Notes: a model not told the origin generated them from the sequence alone. A DNA stretch of 17,623 nucleotides from CBDCUC01 sp965222485 (GCA_965222485.1 CBDCUC010000006.1:1-17623); one strand, 5' to 3'. Shown: positions 7,165 through 14,339, numbered from the stretch's first letter. Made by a program: numbers and translations.

Positions 7165-8595
7165 TTAATCAGCCGAAACAAGACGATTATCGACATCATA
7201 AAACATCCCGAAAATGGCGTAGCGTACAGCCAGCTCATAGTGCTCCTCGTCACTAGGCCCGGTTATGAATGTCAACTCTCCGTCGCGCCCGAGATGAATT
7301 GCAATGAGATTATTTGGTGGGACTTCCGGCAGTCGATTGAACCGAGGCATATCAACAAGAGCAGATCGTAAGCGCTGCCACCGGAGCATTTGGTCTTCGG
7401 TCAGCCATTCAGGCTGTTTGAAAAGTCGGAAGAAGCGTTTCCCTTTTGCAACCACCGACCTTTGCCCGCCGCTCGGCGGCAAGAGAATAATAAGCTTCTC
7501 GACATGGTTGCCTTCTTCGACTTTGTCGAGTTCCCACTGCACACCTTCGGTCAAGCCGGGAACCAGCAGTACGGCAAACGCCTCCTCTAACCAGTTCGTG
7601 ACAACCTCCTGCCATTCGGCATCGGAAACGAAGTCCCGCGAAGCTCCCCTCGTCGGAAAGAAGCTAGACGCGCCCGGCCTTCCAATCGCGATCAAAGGTC
7701 CGAAGGGCTTAAACTGATCGGCTATAGCCGCTTCAAATGATACGAACTCCATCGTTCTCGAGCCGGTCGCCCAGGTTCGCAGGATACTTAGGTCGTCATC
7801 CATAAATGAACGAAGGTAAAGTATCGGCTTGCGCGGATCGGACTGAAGCACCTCCGTCGCTGAAGGTCCTCGACGAAACAAGCTTTTAAACTGGTCGAAT
7901 GGATTTCTGACAAATCGAAATACATCGCGAAAAACCAAGAATCCGCCAAACACAGCCACTATGACAGGAACGAACCAGAACATCCTTATTGTTGGCTCAT
8001 CGCGGAAATAGTCACTCCACAAAACCGTCCCGTAGATTCCACCAATCATTACAACAGTGCCAAGAATTTGGGACAGACCGTGGCGCTCCCTTCGGTCGTC
8101 TAGACCCAGCTCGCCAATGTCGCCCAGGCCCGCCTTCTTGGCCAGATCCAATGGCACCAGACGAAGCTTCTCTTTTCCTCTCCGGATCAGTTCAAATCCG
8201 ATCGCTGCGAGGAGTACAGACCCCCAAATCGAGCCAAAGGCTACCGCCAGGTGAATGGAGTCGGGCACCCATGCAAAGCTTGGCAATGAAAAAAGCCAAT
8301 GCAAAAGTGGAGTATAACTCCCTAGGAGTAAGAACCCGAAAAATACAAAGAAGTACAGGCCGTTGAGCCGGGTAAGGACCTTACCGATCCGCAACAGCAT
8401 GCGACCACTTTGATCTGGAGGTGGTAGAGTGAAGCCCGCATGCCCCCATATCTTATGTGAAATTCCGATGATCCGATCTTCAATTTCCCCTCGACGTAGC
8501 CCATACGCCGGCACGCGCTGATTTCTTGGGTCAACGGTAAGCCATTGCTCCCCTACATACCGGAACCAATTCCTTGTCAGGTCAATAACTCGCAT
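7165..8595 (-). CDS. Four-helix membrane protein with TIR-like C-terminal domain
   Basis: I do not recognise a named family for this 476-residue protein. Four hydrophobic helices are visible at about 78-101, 113-136, 175-195 and 205-224, with charged loops between. After these comes a soluble domain. It starts with a strand and loop PILYLRSFMDDD (257-268). It continues with FEAAI (287-291), GPLIAIGRPG (299-308) and a helix containing Trp328. It then has a strand AVLLVPGLTEG (341-351) followed at once by WELDKV (354-359), and a further strand LIILLPP (368-374). A strand that leads into Trp-Glu-Leu is how TIR domains present their catalytic Glu, so a divergent TIR-like NADase domain is possible; this is inference. 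The ATG at 8595 has a weak AGGCGG upstream. It stands alone, more than 560 bases from either neighbour. Confidence 0.8.
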   Translation of the reverse strand: MRVIDLTRNWFRYVGEQWLTVDPRNQRVPAYGLRRGEIEDRIIGISHKIWGHAGFTLPPPDQSGRMLLRIGKVLTRLNGLYFFVFFGFLLLGSYTPLLHWLFSLPSFAWVPDSIHLAVAFGSIWGSVLLAAIGFELIRRGKEKLRLVPLDLAKKAGLGDIGELGLDDRRERHGLSQILGTVVMIGGIYGTVLWSDYFRDEPTIRMFWFVPVIVAVFGGFLVFRDVFRFVRNPFDQFKSLFRRGPSATEVLQSDPRKPILYLRSFMDDDLSILRTWATGSRTMEFVSFEAAIADQFKPFGPLIAIGRPGASSFFPTRGASRDFVSDAEWQEVVTNWLEEAFAVLLVPGLTEGVQWELDKVEEGNHVEKLIILLPPSGGQRSVVAKGKRFFRLFKQPEWLTEDQMLRWQRLRSALVDMPRFNRLPEVPPNNLIAIHLGRDGELTFITGPSDEEHYELAVRYAIFGMFYDVDNRLVSAD

Positions 8596-9159
8596 CTTGA
8601 AACCGCCTAACTCAGCTGGGTTTCATTAATCGAATATTCTTCCAAATTGGCAGCTCCACGCCACTGCATTCTCGAGCCGGGCTGGAACTGGCTTTTTCTA
8701 AGCAGTATTGCAAGGGCAAACCAAATTGAAAACAGGTCGATGGCGAACCGGCTATCTCTCGATCAGCACGAGGAAAAATCAGCAGTTCCGGAGTTTGCGA
8801 CTGGCTCACCAATCATGAAATCTCGAGTTAGCACTGAGCCCGTTGCCACCATAATCCGCTCTGTAGTAGTCGGGACGAGAACGGACACTAGTCGAAGCGG
8901 CACGCGTTGGTCGCGGGCTGTCCGACCAGGGGCATTGCTAAGCTCCAACCCATCCTCCCAAATTTCCTAGATGCTACCAGTAACCGGATGAATCTCAAGG
9001 TTCTCGCCGGTGAATTAGCGAAGACCGCAATTGGCCGTTAAGATCAAGCCTCAAACGGAAACTATCCGGACCACAGCGGCCATTGGCGAAGCGTGATTCC
9101 AAAACTATACCTTGGTTGCGCCATTGCCGAGGATGCGCAAGCTGTCAGTCAACTTTCGC
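8596..9159. other. Intergenic gap with no convincing gene
   Basis: These 564 bases hold only short overlapping open frames on both strands, the longest 107 codons (8647-8970, plus). None has recognisable motifs or a good ribosome-binding site. A gene remnant is possible but I cannot name one. A weak hairpin TTGCGC/GCGCAA (9116-9121, 9135-9140) lies about 20 bases after the stop of the small membrane-protein gene and might terminate it, though no proper T-run follows. Confidence 0.45.
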
Positions 9160-9546
9160 TCACGTTGTTCTGCTGCTCAAAAGAACACCAATCGTGGTCA
9201 ATACTGCACCGCTGATCCATAGTGCTGGTCCAAGTAGATCTGAGCTATGACCAGGAAAGTAAATGATCACAAAAAATCCCACATCGATCGCGCTGACCGT
9301 CGCGAGATTTAGCCAGTAACCTGTGACACTGTTTCTCCAATTAAACGCCAGAGCCACCACGATAATAAGGATTGAGAGGTAAGCGAGATTCCAAGCATTC
9401 TGATAGACCTTGCTCTGCAACACGCCGAATTCCAGAGCCTGCCCCAGCTGGTAGGACAGATACGCGGCATAGATATGAAGCAGTCCCCACAACATGTAGG
9501 CTATCGCACCCGCCCTGTGCGCCAGAACCCCAATATTTGAAGCCAT
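9160..9546 (-). CDS. Small four-helix membrane protein, function unknown
   Basis: The protein has 128 residues and is almost wholly hydrophobic. Likely membrane helices are at about 10-32, 50-69, 77-97 and 104-124, linked by short polar turns. The first helix contains a Trp and a His (MLWGLLHIYAAY, 18-29), and the protein ends in a short polar tail SSRTT. The ATG at 9546 is preceded by an AAGG about eleven bases upstream (GAGAAGGTAGAACAAT). I do not recognise the family. The even hydrophobic profile over four helices and the ribosome-binding site argue that it is a real gene. It lies on the same strand as the TIR-type genes but too far from them for an operon, and next to the first insertion sequence. 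Its role in the TIR cluster, if any, is unknown. Confidence 0.65.
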   Translation of the reverse strand: MASNIGVLAHRAGAIAYMLWGLLHIYAAYLSYQLGQALEFGVLQSKVYQNAWNLAYLSILIIVVALAFNWRNSVTGYWLNLATVSAIDVGFFVIIYFPGHSSDLLGPALWISGAVLTTIGVLLSSRTT

Positions 9547-9789
9547 ATTGTTCTACCTTCTCTGGTTAACGCCGTGCTAGGACAGACCTCTGGCAACCTT
9601 AGATCATTTTGCAGGACGCGTTCCAGAGCTAGATCAAGCACCGTCTGCTTTGAGGATGTCACCGACTTGCCCGGCTAAATTTTTCCGCGCTGGACCGTGC
9701 GCGCATATGATGTCCGCTTCGTCTCTGCGGTGCGTTCAATAATGACCGAAGAGTGCTGCACGTGCTCAGGGACGGCTTTGGGCCATGTA

Positions 9790-9800
9790 TGGACGGCTCC
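9790..9800. repeat. Subterminal inverted repeat, low-coordinate end of IS copy 1
   Basis: TGGACGGCTCC is the reverse complement of 11148-11158. Four bases (TGTA) lie between it and the CA core at 9784-9785. Confidence 0.85.
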
Positions 9801-9839
9801 GGTGTGGCAAGGACTTTCTTGCGTTAGCTGAGCTGGTCG

Positions 9840-10045
9840 GTGCAGCCATGTATCCGGCCTGTTGATGCGGCGCATCGCGAGGCCGCTGGCCATAATGCTC
9901 TCCGCTTAGATCAGGTCCCGGTCAATAGCACGCGTTCGGTGACGCTCTGGCCCTTATGGGTTGTCCTGATCGCCGAGACGACCGGCTTTCGCATTACAAG
10001 CAGTTGTCCTTCCCAATTCGTTTGGCAGAACAGTTGTTCTGCCGG
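9840..10045 (-). ncRNA. Predicted bridge RNA (seekRNA) of IS copy 1
   Basis: The 270-bp non-coding tail downstream of the transposase has the features of a guide RNA. Starting from the transposase, there is first a 9-bp hairpin GGCAGAACA/TGTTCTGCC (10024-10043). Then comes a stem GATCAGG (9909-9915) with CCTGATC (9965-9971), backed by CCC/GGG, enclosing an internal loop. One side of the loop reads CAATA (9923-9927), identical to the right flank at 11165-11169. The other side reads TGGCCC (9948-9953), the complement of the left flank GGGCCA. GCGT/ACGC (9932-9935, 9942-9945) closes the tip. Further on, CATGTAT (9847-9853) copies the low-coordinate end of the element, and TTGATGC (9862-9868) is the complement of the other end. 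IS110-family bridge RNAs are known to carry a target loop followed by a donor loop, as here. Exact RNA ends are not visible. Confidence 0.72.
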
Positions 10046-10051
10046 TGTTCG

Positions 10052-11083
10052 CTAAGCGCTCAAAGCAACAGGCTCACGATAGTATTCACCGCGCACCATC
10101 ATCGCCCAGACCATACGAATGATTTTGTTGGCGAGCGCAATGGCTGCCACCTTGACGGGGCGGCGCGCCATCAACTCAGCAAGCCATGGTCGGTGCGTGT
10201 ATCCAAGCTGCTTGACGCGCTTGATAACTGACAAGGCACCTATCATGAGTATTGAGCGCAAGTATCGGTCACCCGCTTTGGTAACCCCGCCGAGTTTGTC
10301 TTTTCCGCCTGACGAGTTCTGTTTGGGAACGAGACCGATCCAGGCGGCCATTTGTCGGCCTGAACGGAATGCCTTCGGATCAGCAATGCTGGCAACGAGC
10401 GCTGTTGCCACGCGGGGGCCGACACCAGGGATTTCTTCAAGCCGACGGCTGAGTTCGTTGTTGCGATGAGCTGCCATAATCTTCGCATCGAAGCTGCCGA
10501 TCTGGCGCTTGATGACTTCAAGCTGGTGACCCAAGGCTAACAGGCAATCGCGTGCGGTAGCTGGGATTCGTTCGTCAGTCTCATCCGCAATCACTTTGAG
10601 CAACGCTTCGAAACCGTTGCGACCGACGCCTGCTACAATGCCGAACTCGGTAAGGTGCGCGCGGATAGCATTGATGATCGCGGTGCGTTGCCGAACAAGC
10701 AAATGCCGTGTGCGGTGAAGCATCAGCAAAGCCTGCTGCTCACGCGACTTCGCCGCGACAAAGCGCATGTTGGGCCGCGTCACCGCTTCGCAGATCGCCT
10801 CTGCATCGGTCGCGTCATTCTTCTGGCTTTTCACATAGGGTTTGACGTAACGCGGCGGAATAAGCCGAACCGTATGCCCAAGCCGCGAGAGTTCACGCGA
10901 CCAATGATGCGCGGCCGAACACGCTTCAAGGCCGACAAGGCATGGGGCAAGCTTGCCGAAAAACGACAGAACTTGGCGACGCTTCAATTGCTTGCGAACG
11001 ACAACCTCACCGTCTGCATCAACGCCGTGGACTTGAAAAACAGACTTGGCAGTATCCAGTCCGATTGTTGTAATCTCTTTCAT
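10052..11083 (-). CDS. IS110-family transposase (copy 1)
   Basis: This is a 343-residue DEDD-type recombinase that acts with a bridge RNA to excise and insert its element. The N-terminal DEDD/RuvC-like domain shows TTIGLDTAKSVFQVHG (5-20, first Asp), GLEACSAAHHW (second acid) and KNDATDAEAI (third and fourth). The C-terminal Transposase_20 domain shows IPGVGPRVATALVASI and PKQNSSGGK; the latter contains the conserved serine used for strand joining. The ATG at 11083 follows AGAGGAG seven bases upstream; an earlier in-frame start at 11131 lacks such a site. Length is usual for the family and there is no frameshift. It differs from the copy at 14605-15636 at 28 residues by my count (about 92% identity), many between residues 168 and 198. 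Confidence 0.95.
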   Translation of the reverse strand: MKEITTIGLDTAKSVFQVHGVDADGEVVVRKQLKRRQVLSFFGKLAPCLVGLEACSAAHHWSRELSRLGHTVRLIPPRYVKPYVKSQKNDATDAEAICEAVTRPNMRFVAAKSREQQALLMLHRTRHLLVRQRTAIINAIRAHLTEFGIVAGVGRNGFEALLKVIADETDERIPATARDCLLALGHQLEVIKRQIGSFDAKIMAAHRNNELSRRLEEIPGVGPRVATALVASIADPKAFRSGRQMAAWIGLVPKQNSSGGKDKLGGVTKAGDRYLRSILMIGALSVIKRVKQLGYTHRPWLAELMARRPVKVAAIALANKIIRMVWAMMVRGEYYREPVALSA

Positions 11084-11147
11084 GGTCGGCTCCTCTTTCG
11101 ATGGTGACTTCAACAGCAACCATCTTGGCACCTAGATGCCGGCGGGA

Positions 11148-11158
11148 GGAGCCGTCCA
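11148..11158. repeat. Subterminal inverted repeat, high-coordinate end of IS copy 1
   Basis: GGAGCCGTCCA pairs with 9790-9800. Six bases (CAGCAT) lie between it and the CA core at 11165-11166. Confidence 0.85.
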
Positions 11159-11166
11159 CAGCATCA

Positions 11167-11576
11167 ATAACGGAAGGACACTGCATTGGATACTTGCATT
11201 GCATCAATTAGCGCTGGGGCTCGACGCATGGATTGCGCGTCGTCTTACCCGGATATAGGCTGATCTCCACCAATACTTGTGGAAGGGAATGGCCGACGAT
11301 TTTTCAGCCGCACAAACGAGTCCAGATCCGCTGCAAAAGAACTCGCGAATTTGCTAGGCGAAGTGAGTTGGAGTGAACGGACGGATAGACGTCTTGGTCC
11401 AAGAAAAAAGATTCTCAACATATTTGTAAAGCTTAGCGTCGATGTAATTAGTGCTGGGTTAGACGAATTTGGTTCAACATGTATGACCCCAAACGCTACG
11501 TCGAAAACAAGTTAAATCTGAACAACGCAGCTGGGTAATATAAGGTTCCCCGGATAGAGCCAGGAGTTCTAAGCGG
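11167..11576. other. Intergenic gap and likely promoter region of the plus-strand TIR gene
   Basis: No convincing gene is present in these 410 bases. A 78-codon frame (11279-11515) has a poor start and no motifs; a 22-codon frame from ATG 11290 also lacks support. Near the right end, TTAAAT (11512-11517) and TAATAT (11536-11541), 18 bp apart, could be a sigma-70 promoter for the gene at 11577. AGGAG (11562-11566) is that gene's ribosome-binding site. Confidence 0.45.
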
Positions 11577-12458
11577 ATGTATGAGGCGACACTTCTCGAA
11601 GTATTTCAGGGTAATATTACGACAATTTCTATTGGCGTATTTATCGTTTTTGTCTGGTCCATGCTGTGGCCGATATGGATCGAAGATGAAAAAGGAAGGA
11701 GATTACCGAAAAGCTCGCTCGCAAGCACCGTCTTTTCGCTGAGCAATGTAGCTCTCTATCTTATTCTTGTAGCCACTCCATTTCTTTCGCTCGCCGTTGT
11801 CAATAACCTCAGTTCGCCCACTGTGTCCTTGATGGTTGAACTTCTAACCGGGTCGAGATTTCAAAGCCAAGTCCCGTTCGGCGTTATCATCTTTATGGGC
11901 CTTCTTTACAGTTTTGATTTAGTCAAAAAAGTTTTCGAGAGGTATGCCACTTTCTTACATGACAGAATTGCTGGCGTACGAAGAGCGAATGTATTCCTGA
12001 ATTACCGCAGATCTGAAGCTTCGGCGATTGCAGGCCGCCTATACGATCGCCTCATGAAATATTTTGATCCTGATGAAGTTTTTCTTGACGTAGACGCTAT
12101 CCAACCTGGTATGGATTTCGTTAAAATTCTCGAAGAAAAAGTATCGCAATGCAATGTATTTATTGCAGTTATTGATCCCAATTGGGCCGAGGCAAAGGAT
12201 AAGAACGGGAAACTGAGGCTTCAAGATCCGAATGATCATGTTCGTATTGAATTGGAGGCGGCATTGTCACGAGACATTCCAGTAATACCGGTTCTGATTG
12301 ATGCAGCCGCGATGCCGGAAGTTGAGACCTTGCCAGAAAGTCTTCAACCGCTGGCACGACGGCACGCTGTACACTTGACTCACACTCGTTTTGCAGCCGA
12401 GGCAGACTCACTGGCAGAAGTGATTGCGAAACTAACTGGAGCAAGGAGAATAGGATAA
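11577..12458 (+). CDS. Membrane protein with C-terminal TIR domain
   Basis: The protein has 293 residues. Three hydrophobic helices come first (about 15-34, 50-75 and 98-115), then a short cytosolic linker. The TIR domain runs from about 137 to 286: NVFLNYRRSEASAIAGRL (138-155), EVFLDVDAIQPG (167-178), VFIAVIDPNW (194-203) and VRIELEAALSRDIPVIPVL (222-240). Glu225 aligns with the catalytic acid of TIR NADases. The segment order and wording match the TIR domain at 1916-2773, but the membrane part is at the opposite end of the protein. Position 2 of the first motif reads LNYRR rather than the usual ISYRR. The ATG at 11577 has AGGAG ten bases upstream. It converges on the minus-strand membrane-protein gene at 12860-13957 and is flanked by insertion sequences on both sides. 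A membrane-tethered immune effector is the likeliest role, by inference. Confidence 0.87.
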   Translation: MYEATLLEVFQGNITTISIGVFIVFVWSMLWPIWIEDEKGRRLPKSSLASTVFSLSNVALYLILVATPFLSLAVVNNLSSPTVSLMVELLTGSRFQSQVPFGVIIFMGLLYSFDLVKKVFERYATFLHDRIAGVRRANVFLNYRRSEASAIAGRLYDRLMKYFDPDEVFLDVDAIQPGMDFVKILEEKVSQCNVFIAVIDPNWAEAKDKNGKLRLQDPNDHVRIELEAALSRDIPVIPVLIDAAAMPEVETLPESLQPLARRHAVHLTHTRFAAEADSLAEVIAKLTGARRIG

Positions 12459-12462
12459 GTTG

Positions 12463-12515
12463 ATCCTGACCTGCTTCCACAAAACCGGACCTATCAATGG
12501 GGGGCAGGCCAGGAT
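12463..12515. repeat. Close inverted repeat; possible joined ends of a lost insertion sequence
   Basis: ATCCTGACCTGCTTCC (12463-12478) and GGGGGCAGGCCAGGAT (12500-12515) are inverted copies with three mismatches in 16, separated by 21 bases. The outer sequences TGACCTGC and, in complement, TGGCCTGCCCCC resemble the termini of IS3-family elements, so this may be two ends left after loss of the middle. It begins five bases after the TIR stop codon and could also act as a terminator hairpin, though no T-run follows. Confidence 0.45.
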
Positions 12516-12859
12516 GACCGGATTGGGTCAACCTGGGAACTTTGCACGGGCTGAACCGACTTCCGGTCTTCCATCGTCATCAGAAAACTTCCGAACGGAT
12601 AACGAACAGTTCCGCTTTGCACTCGTGAACAAACCTAGCCCAGCGCAGCGCAAAGGTCAGGGTCGGGCCATAAGCGGCACTCAATCATCGAAGTTTCGTG
12701 GCGGGGTATGCAGCACTGGTATATAAGAATTTAGTAAGCGAGAAGGGCGTTGCTGACTCAAGCTTTCGAGTTCCAGATTCAGGCAACATAATTCGTTGCA
12801 GTTCGATCTACACGACGACACAGTGTTTGCCATCTGGTTGGCTGAGCTTTCGCGCGACA
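12516..12859. other. Intergenic gap between converging genes
   Basis: No supported gene is present. CAGCGCAGCGCAAAGGTCAG (12641-12660) and the following GGTCGGGC resemble the left end of the dispersed repeat at 6705 and 14190, so a decayed fragment of it is likely. The rest is unexplained sequence between the ends of two convergent genes. Confidence 0.4.
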
Positions 12860-13957
12860 TTAGGCGATTGAAAGATTTCCCCCGTGAAGAGTCGCGGCTT
12901 CTGGAAGTTTCATGGTCCAGAGGAAACGCTCCAACGCCCAAAGGTTCTTGCGTTCGGTCTCTGTATAGTTGTTCGGATAGCTGATCGCAAAGGTGAAGCT
13001 CTTATCGTTCGTGACAATTCCAATCTTGTCTTCTACGTCTTTCAACGATTGGATATCAGATAGATAGACAGCGAAGCTGTTTTCTCGTGTGAGTCCTTGC
13101 AAAAGCTCACCGACCGGGTGATTGTCAACGAAGTCGCTTGCCATTTTTTTCGCATCATTGGCAATGTCGCTCAGGCCGAATGTAACTCTTGAGAGTGCTT
13201 CGCCTAAAGCCATTCGCCCTAGCTTTTCAGTAATTGTGCTTTCGGGAATTTCAACAAATACCAAGTGTGCCGGCGTCAGGTAGATAGCGCCTTTCACCGA
13301 CGGACCATCTCCAGTTTGAACTACTGCGTGGCTCGAAGCATGGAGTAAGAGTTGTGAGAAATTCGCAGATCTGAGGAGATATTCCGGATCGCGATTATAA
13401 ACCCAAGGACTCTTCACCTTAAGCGCCTCGAGTTGGGCTTGCACTTCTGCACTTAGACCGTCTTTTTCGCTTCTTTCTGCCTGGAAATAGGAAGCAACTT
13501 GTCCGATTGCGCCTTTCTTATCAAAACCATCCTGTTCCAGTGCCTGGCACAGCACCTCCAATGAAGCGCCATCGTCAATAAGCTTTGGAACGATACTCGG
13601 CGACGCGTTCAAAATTGCATCTATCTCTCTGTCGCTTTTTGCCAGATCACGCCAATCTAGGAGCGCCCAGAACACGACTACGACGCCTATGCCGGCCATC
13701 CCTAATTTTTCTGCCGACAGGTCATTCCCGGCCATCGCTAGGACTAAGATTGTGATTGCAATGCCCCAAAGCGCACGAACAATCAAACCGGCGCGCATGG
13801 AAATATCGAAAATGCCCCGGTTGATGAAAAGGACGCCGAATAGGAGGCCTGCACCCAACACCAAGATGCCAATGAAGCTGTTTGGCGTATCGGATGTGAG
13901 GACAGCGAATCCGATCGCGCCGGCGATCATGATCAGACCAATGGTTATATTCTTCAT
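12860..13957 (-). CDS. Membrane protein with possible PH/GRAM-like cytosolic domain
   Basis: The protein has 365 residues and I do not recognise the family. Four membrane helices are clear (about 4-22, 28-46, 57-77 and 86-101). A soluble part follows. Its first section is helical, with KLIDDGASLEVLCQALEQDG (125-144), and may fold as a short helical bundle. Its second section holds beta-type segments: KGAIYLTPAHLVFVEIP (222-238), then AVYLSDIQSLK (296-306) and KSFTFAISY (319-327), ending in a helix KNLWALERFLW (337-347). The order of a strand with YLTPAHLVFV, then I-SLK, then a FTFAI strand and a final helix is like GRAM and bacterial PH-like lipid-binding domains, but this is only a resemblance. 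The ATG at 13957 has no strong ribosome-binding site. It faces the TIR gene at 11577-12458 and sits between two insertion sequences. Confidence 0.75.
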   Translation of the reverse strand: MKNITIGLIMIAGAIGFAVLTSDTPNSFIGILVLGAGLLFGVLFINRGIFDISMRAGLIVRALWGIAITILVLAMAGNDLSAEKLGMAGIGVVVVFWALLDWRDLAKSDREIDAILNASPSIVPKLIDDGASLEVLCQALEQDGFDKKGAIGQVASYFQAERSEKDGLSAEVQAQLEALKVKSPWVYNRDPEYLLRSANFSQLLLHASSHAVVQTGDGPSVKGAIYLTPAHLVFVEIPESTITEKLGRMALGEALSRVTFGLSDIANDAKKMASDFVDNHPVGELLQGLTRENSFAVYLSDIQSLKDVEDKIGIVTNDKSFTFAISYPNNYTETERKNLWALERFLWTMKLPEAATLHGGNLSIA

Positions 13958-14189
13958 AGTTCTTGGACTCTAGAATGAATGCGCACTTCACGTGGCCAGG
14001 GCGTTCTCGGGCGGGTGAGGTGGCAACTTTGTTGTGAACACCCAACGACCGCTTAGCGTCCTCCAAAGTCACTGTAGCAAATCGATTGACATGTTCGCTT
14101 AGCGGTGAGTTCCCCCCGCGCGACAAGTTGTTGACATTAAATCCTTTGAGTCGGCGGCGGGTCAAGCTCGACTGCGGGGCTTCCGCAAA
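13958..14189. other. Intergenic sequence upstream of the membrane-protein gene
   Basis: This stretch should contain the promoter of the minus-strand gene ending at 13957. I see no clear boxes and no gene. Together with the repeat that follows (14190-14335) it makes a gap of about 380 bases before the second insertion sequence. Confidence 0.4.
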
Positions 14190-14335
14190 GGGTCAAGGGC
14201 GGGCTTCAGGGCCTATGCCAGCACGACCGCTTCACCCCCGATACCGTGAGTTCGCGACATAGGCCGAGAACGGCAACGCGATCCTTCCAACTCCGGAAAC
14301 CGCGCTGCGCCCCAACGAAACCTCGAGGTGGGCCA
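14190..14335. repeat. Dispersed intergenic repeat, copy interrupted by IS copy 2
   Basis: This copy matches 6705-6850 over its length. Blocks such as CGCTTCACCCCC, GAACGGCAACGCGATCC and TTCCAACTCCGGAAAC are shared. The match stops at TGGGCCA exactly where the insertion sequence begins. Beyond the element only CAAAAG (15718-15723) agrees with the uninterrupted copy, so the insertion went into or at the edge of the repeat. Confidence 0.75.
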
Positions 14336-14339
14336 TGTA

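Larger units (their letters stand above)
9786..11166 (-). mobile_element. IS110-family (IS1111-group) insertion sequence, copy 1
   Basis: The element is about 1381 bp and encodes one DEDD transposase on the minus strand. TGGACGGCTCC (9790-9800) and GGAGCCGTCCA (11148-11158) form perfect 11-bp inverted repeats set slightly inside the ends. The long non-coding part lies downstream of the transposase. Subterminal repeats and this layout mark the IS1111 group rather than classical IS110. The boundary is set by comparison with copy 2 and with the empty site at 6844-6854: a CA dinucleotide is present at both junctions (9784-9785 and 11165-11166), so the ends are certain only to within that 2-bp core. 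There is no longer target duplication. The inferred target is TTTGGGC-CA-ATAACGG. Both ends and the transposase are intact, so it may be active. Confidence 0.88.

Noticed and set aside
8647..8970. Plus-strand frame of 107 codons
   Set aside because: A minus-strand frame of 61 codons overlaps it; neither has motifs or a good start. A remnant cannot be excluded.
11201..11208. GCATCAAT about 40 bases outside IS copy 1, repeating its terminal sequence (11161-11168)
   Set aside because: Only eight bases match and no inverted repeat is next to it, so it is more likely chance than an old insertion scar.
11279..11515. Plus-strand frame of 78 codons before the second TIR gene
   Set aside because: Start is GTG without a ribosome-binding site and the peptide matches nothing I know.
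13722..14165. Minus-strand frame of 147 codons overlapping the PH/GRAM-like gene
   Set aside because: It overlaps the start of a better gene in another frame and its protein is low in recognisable structure.
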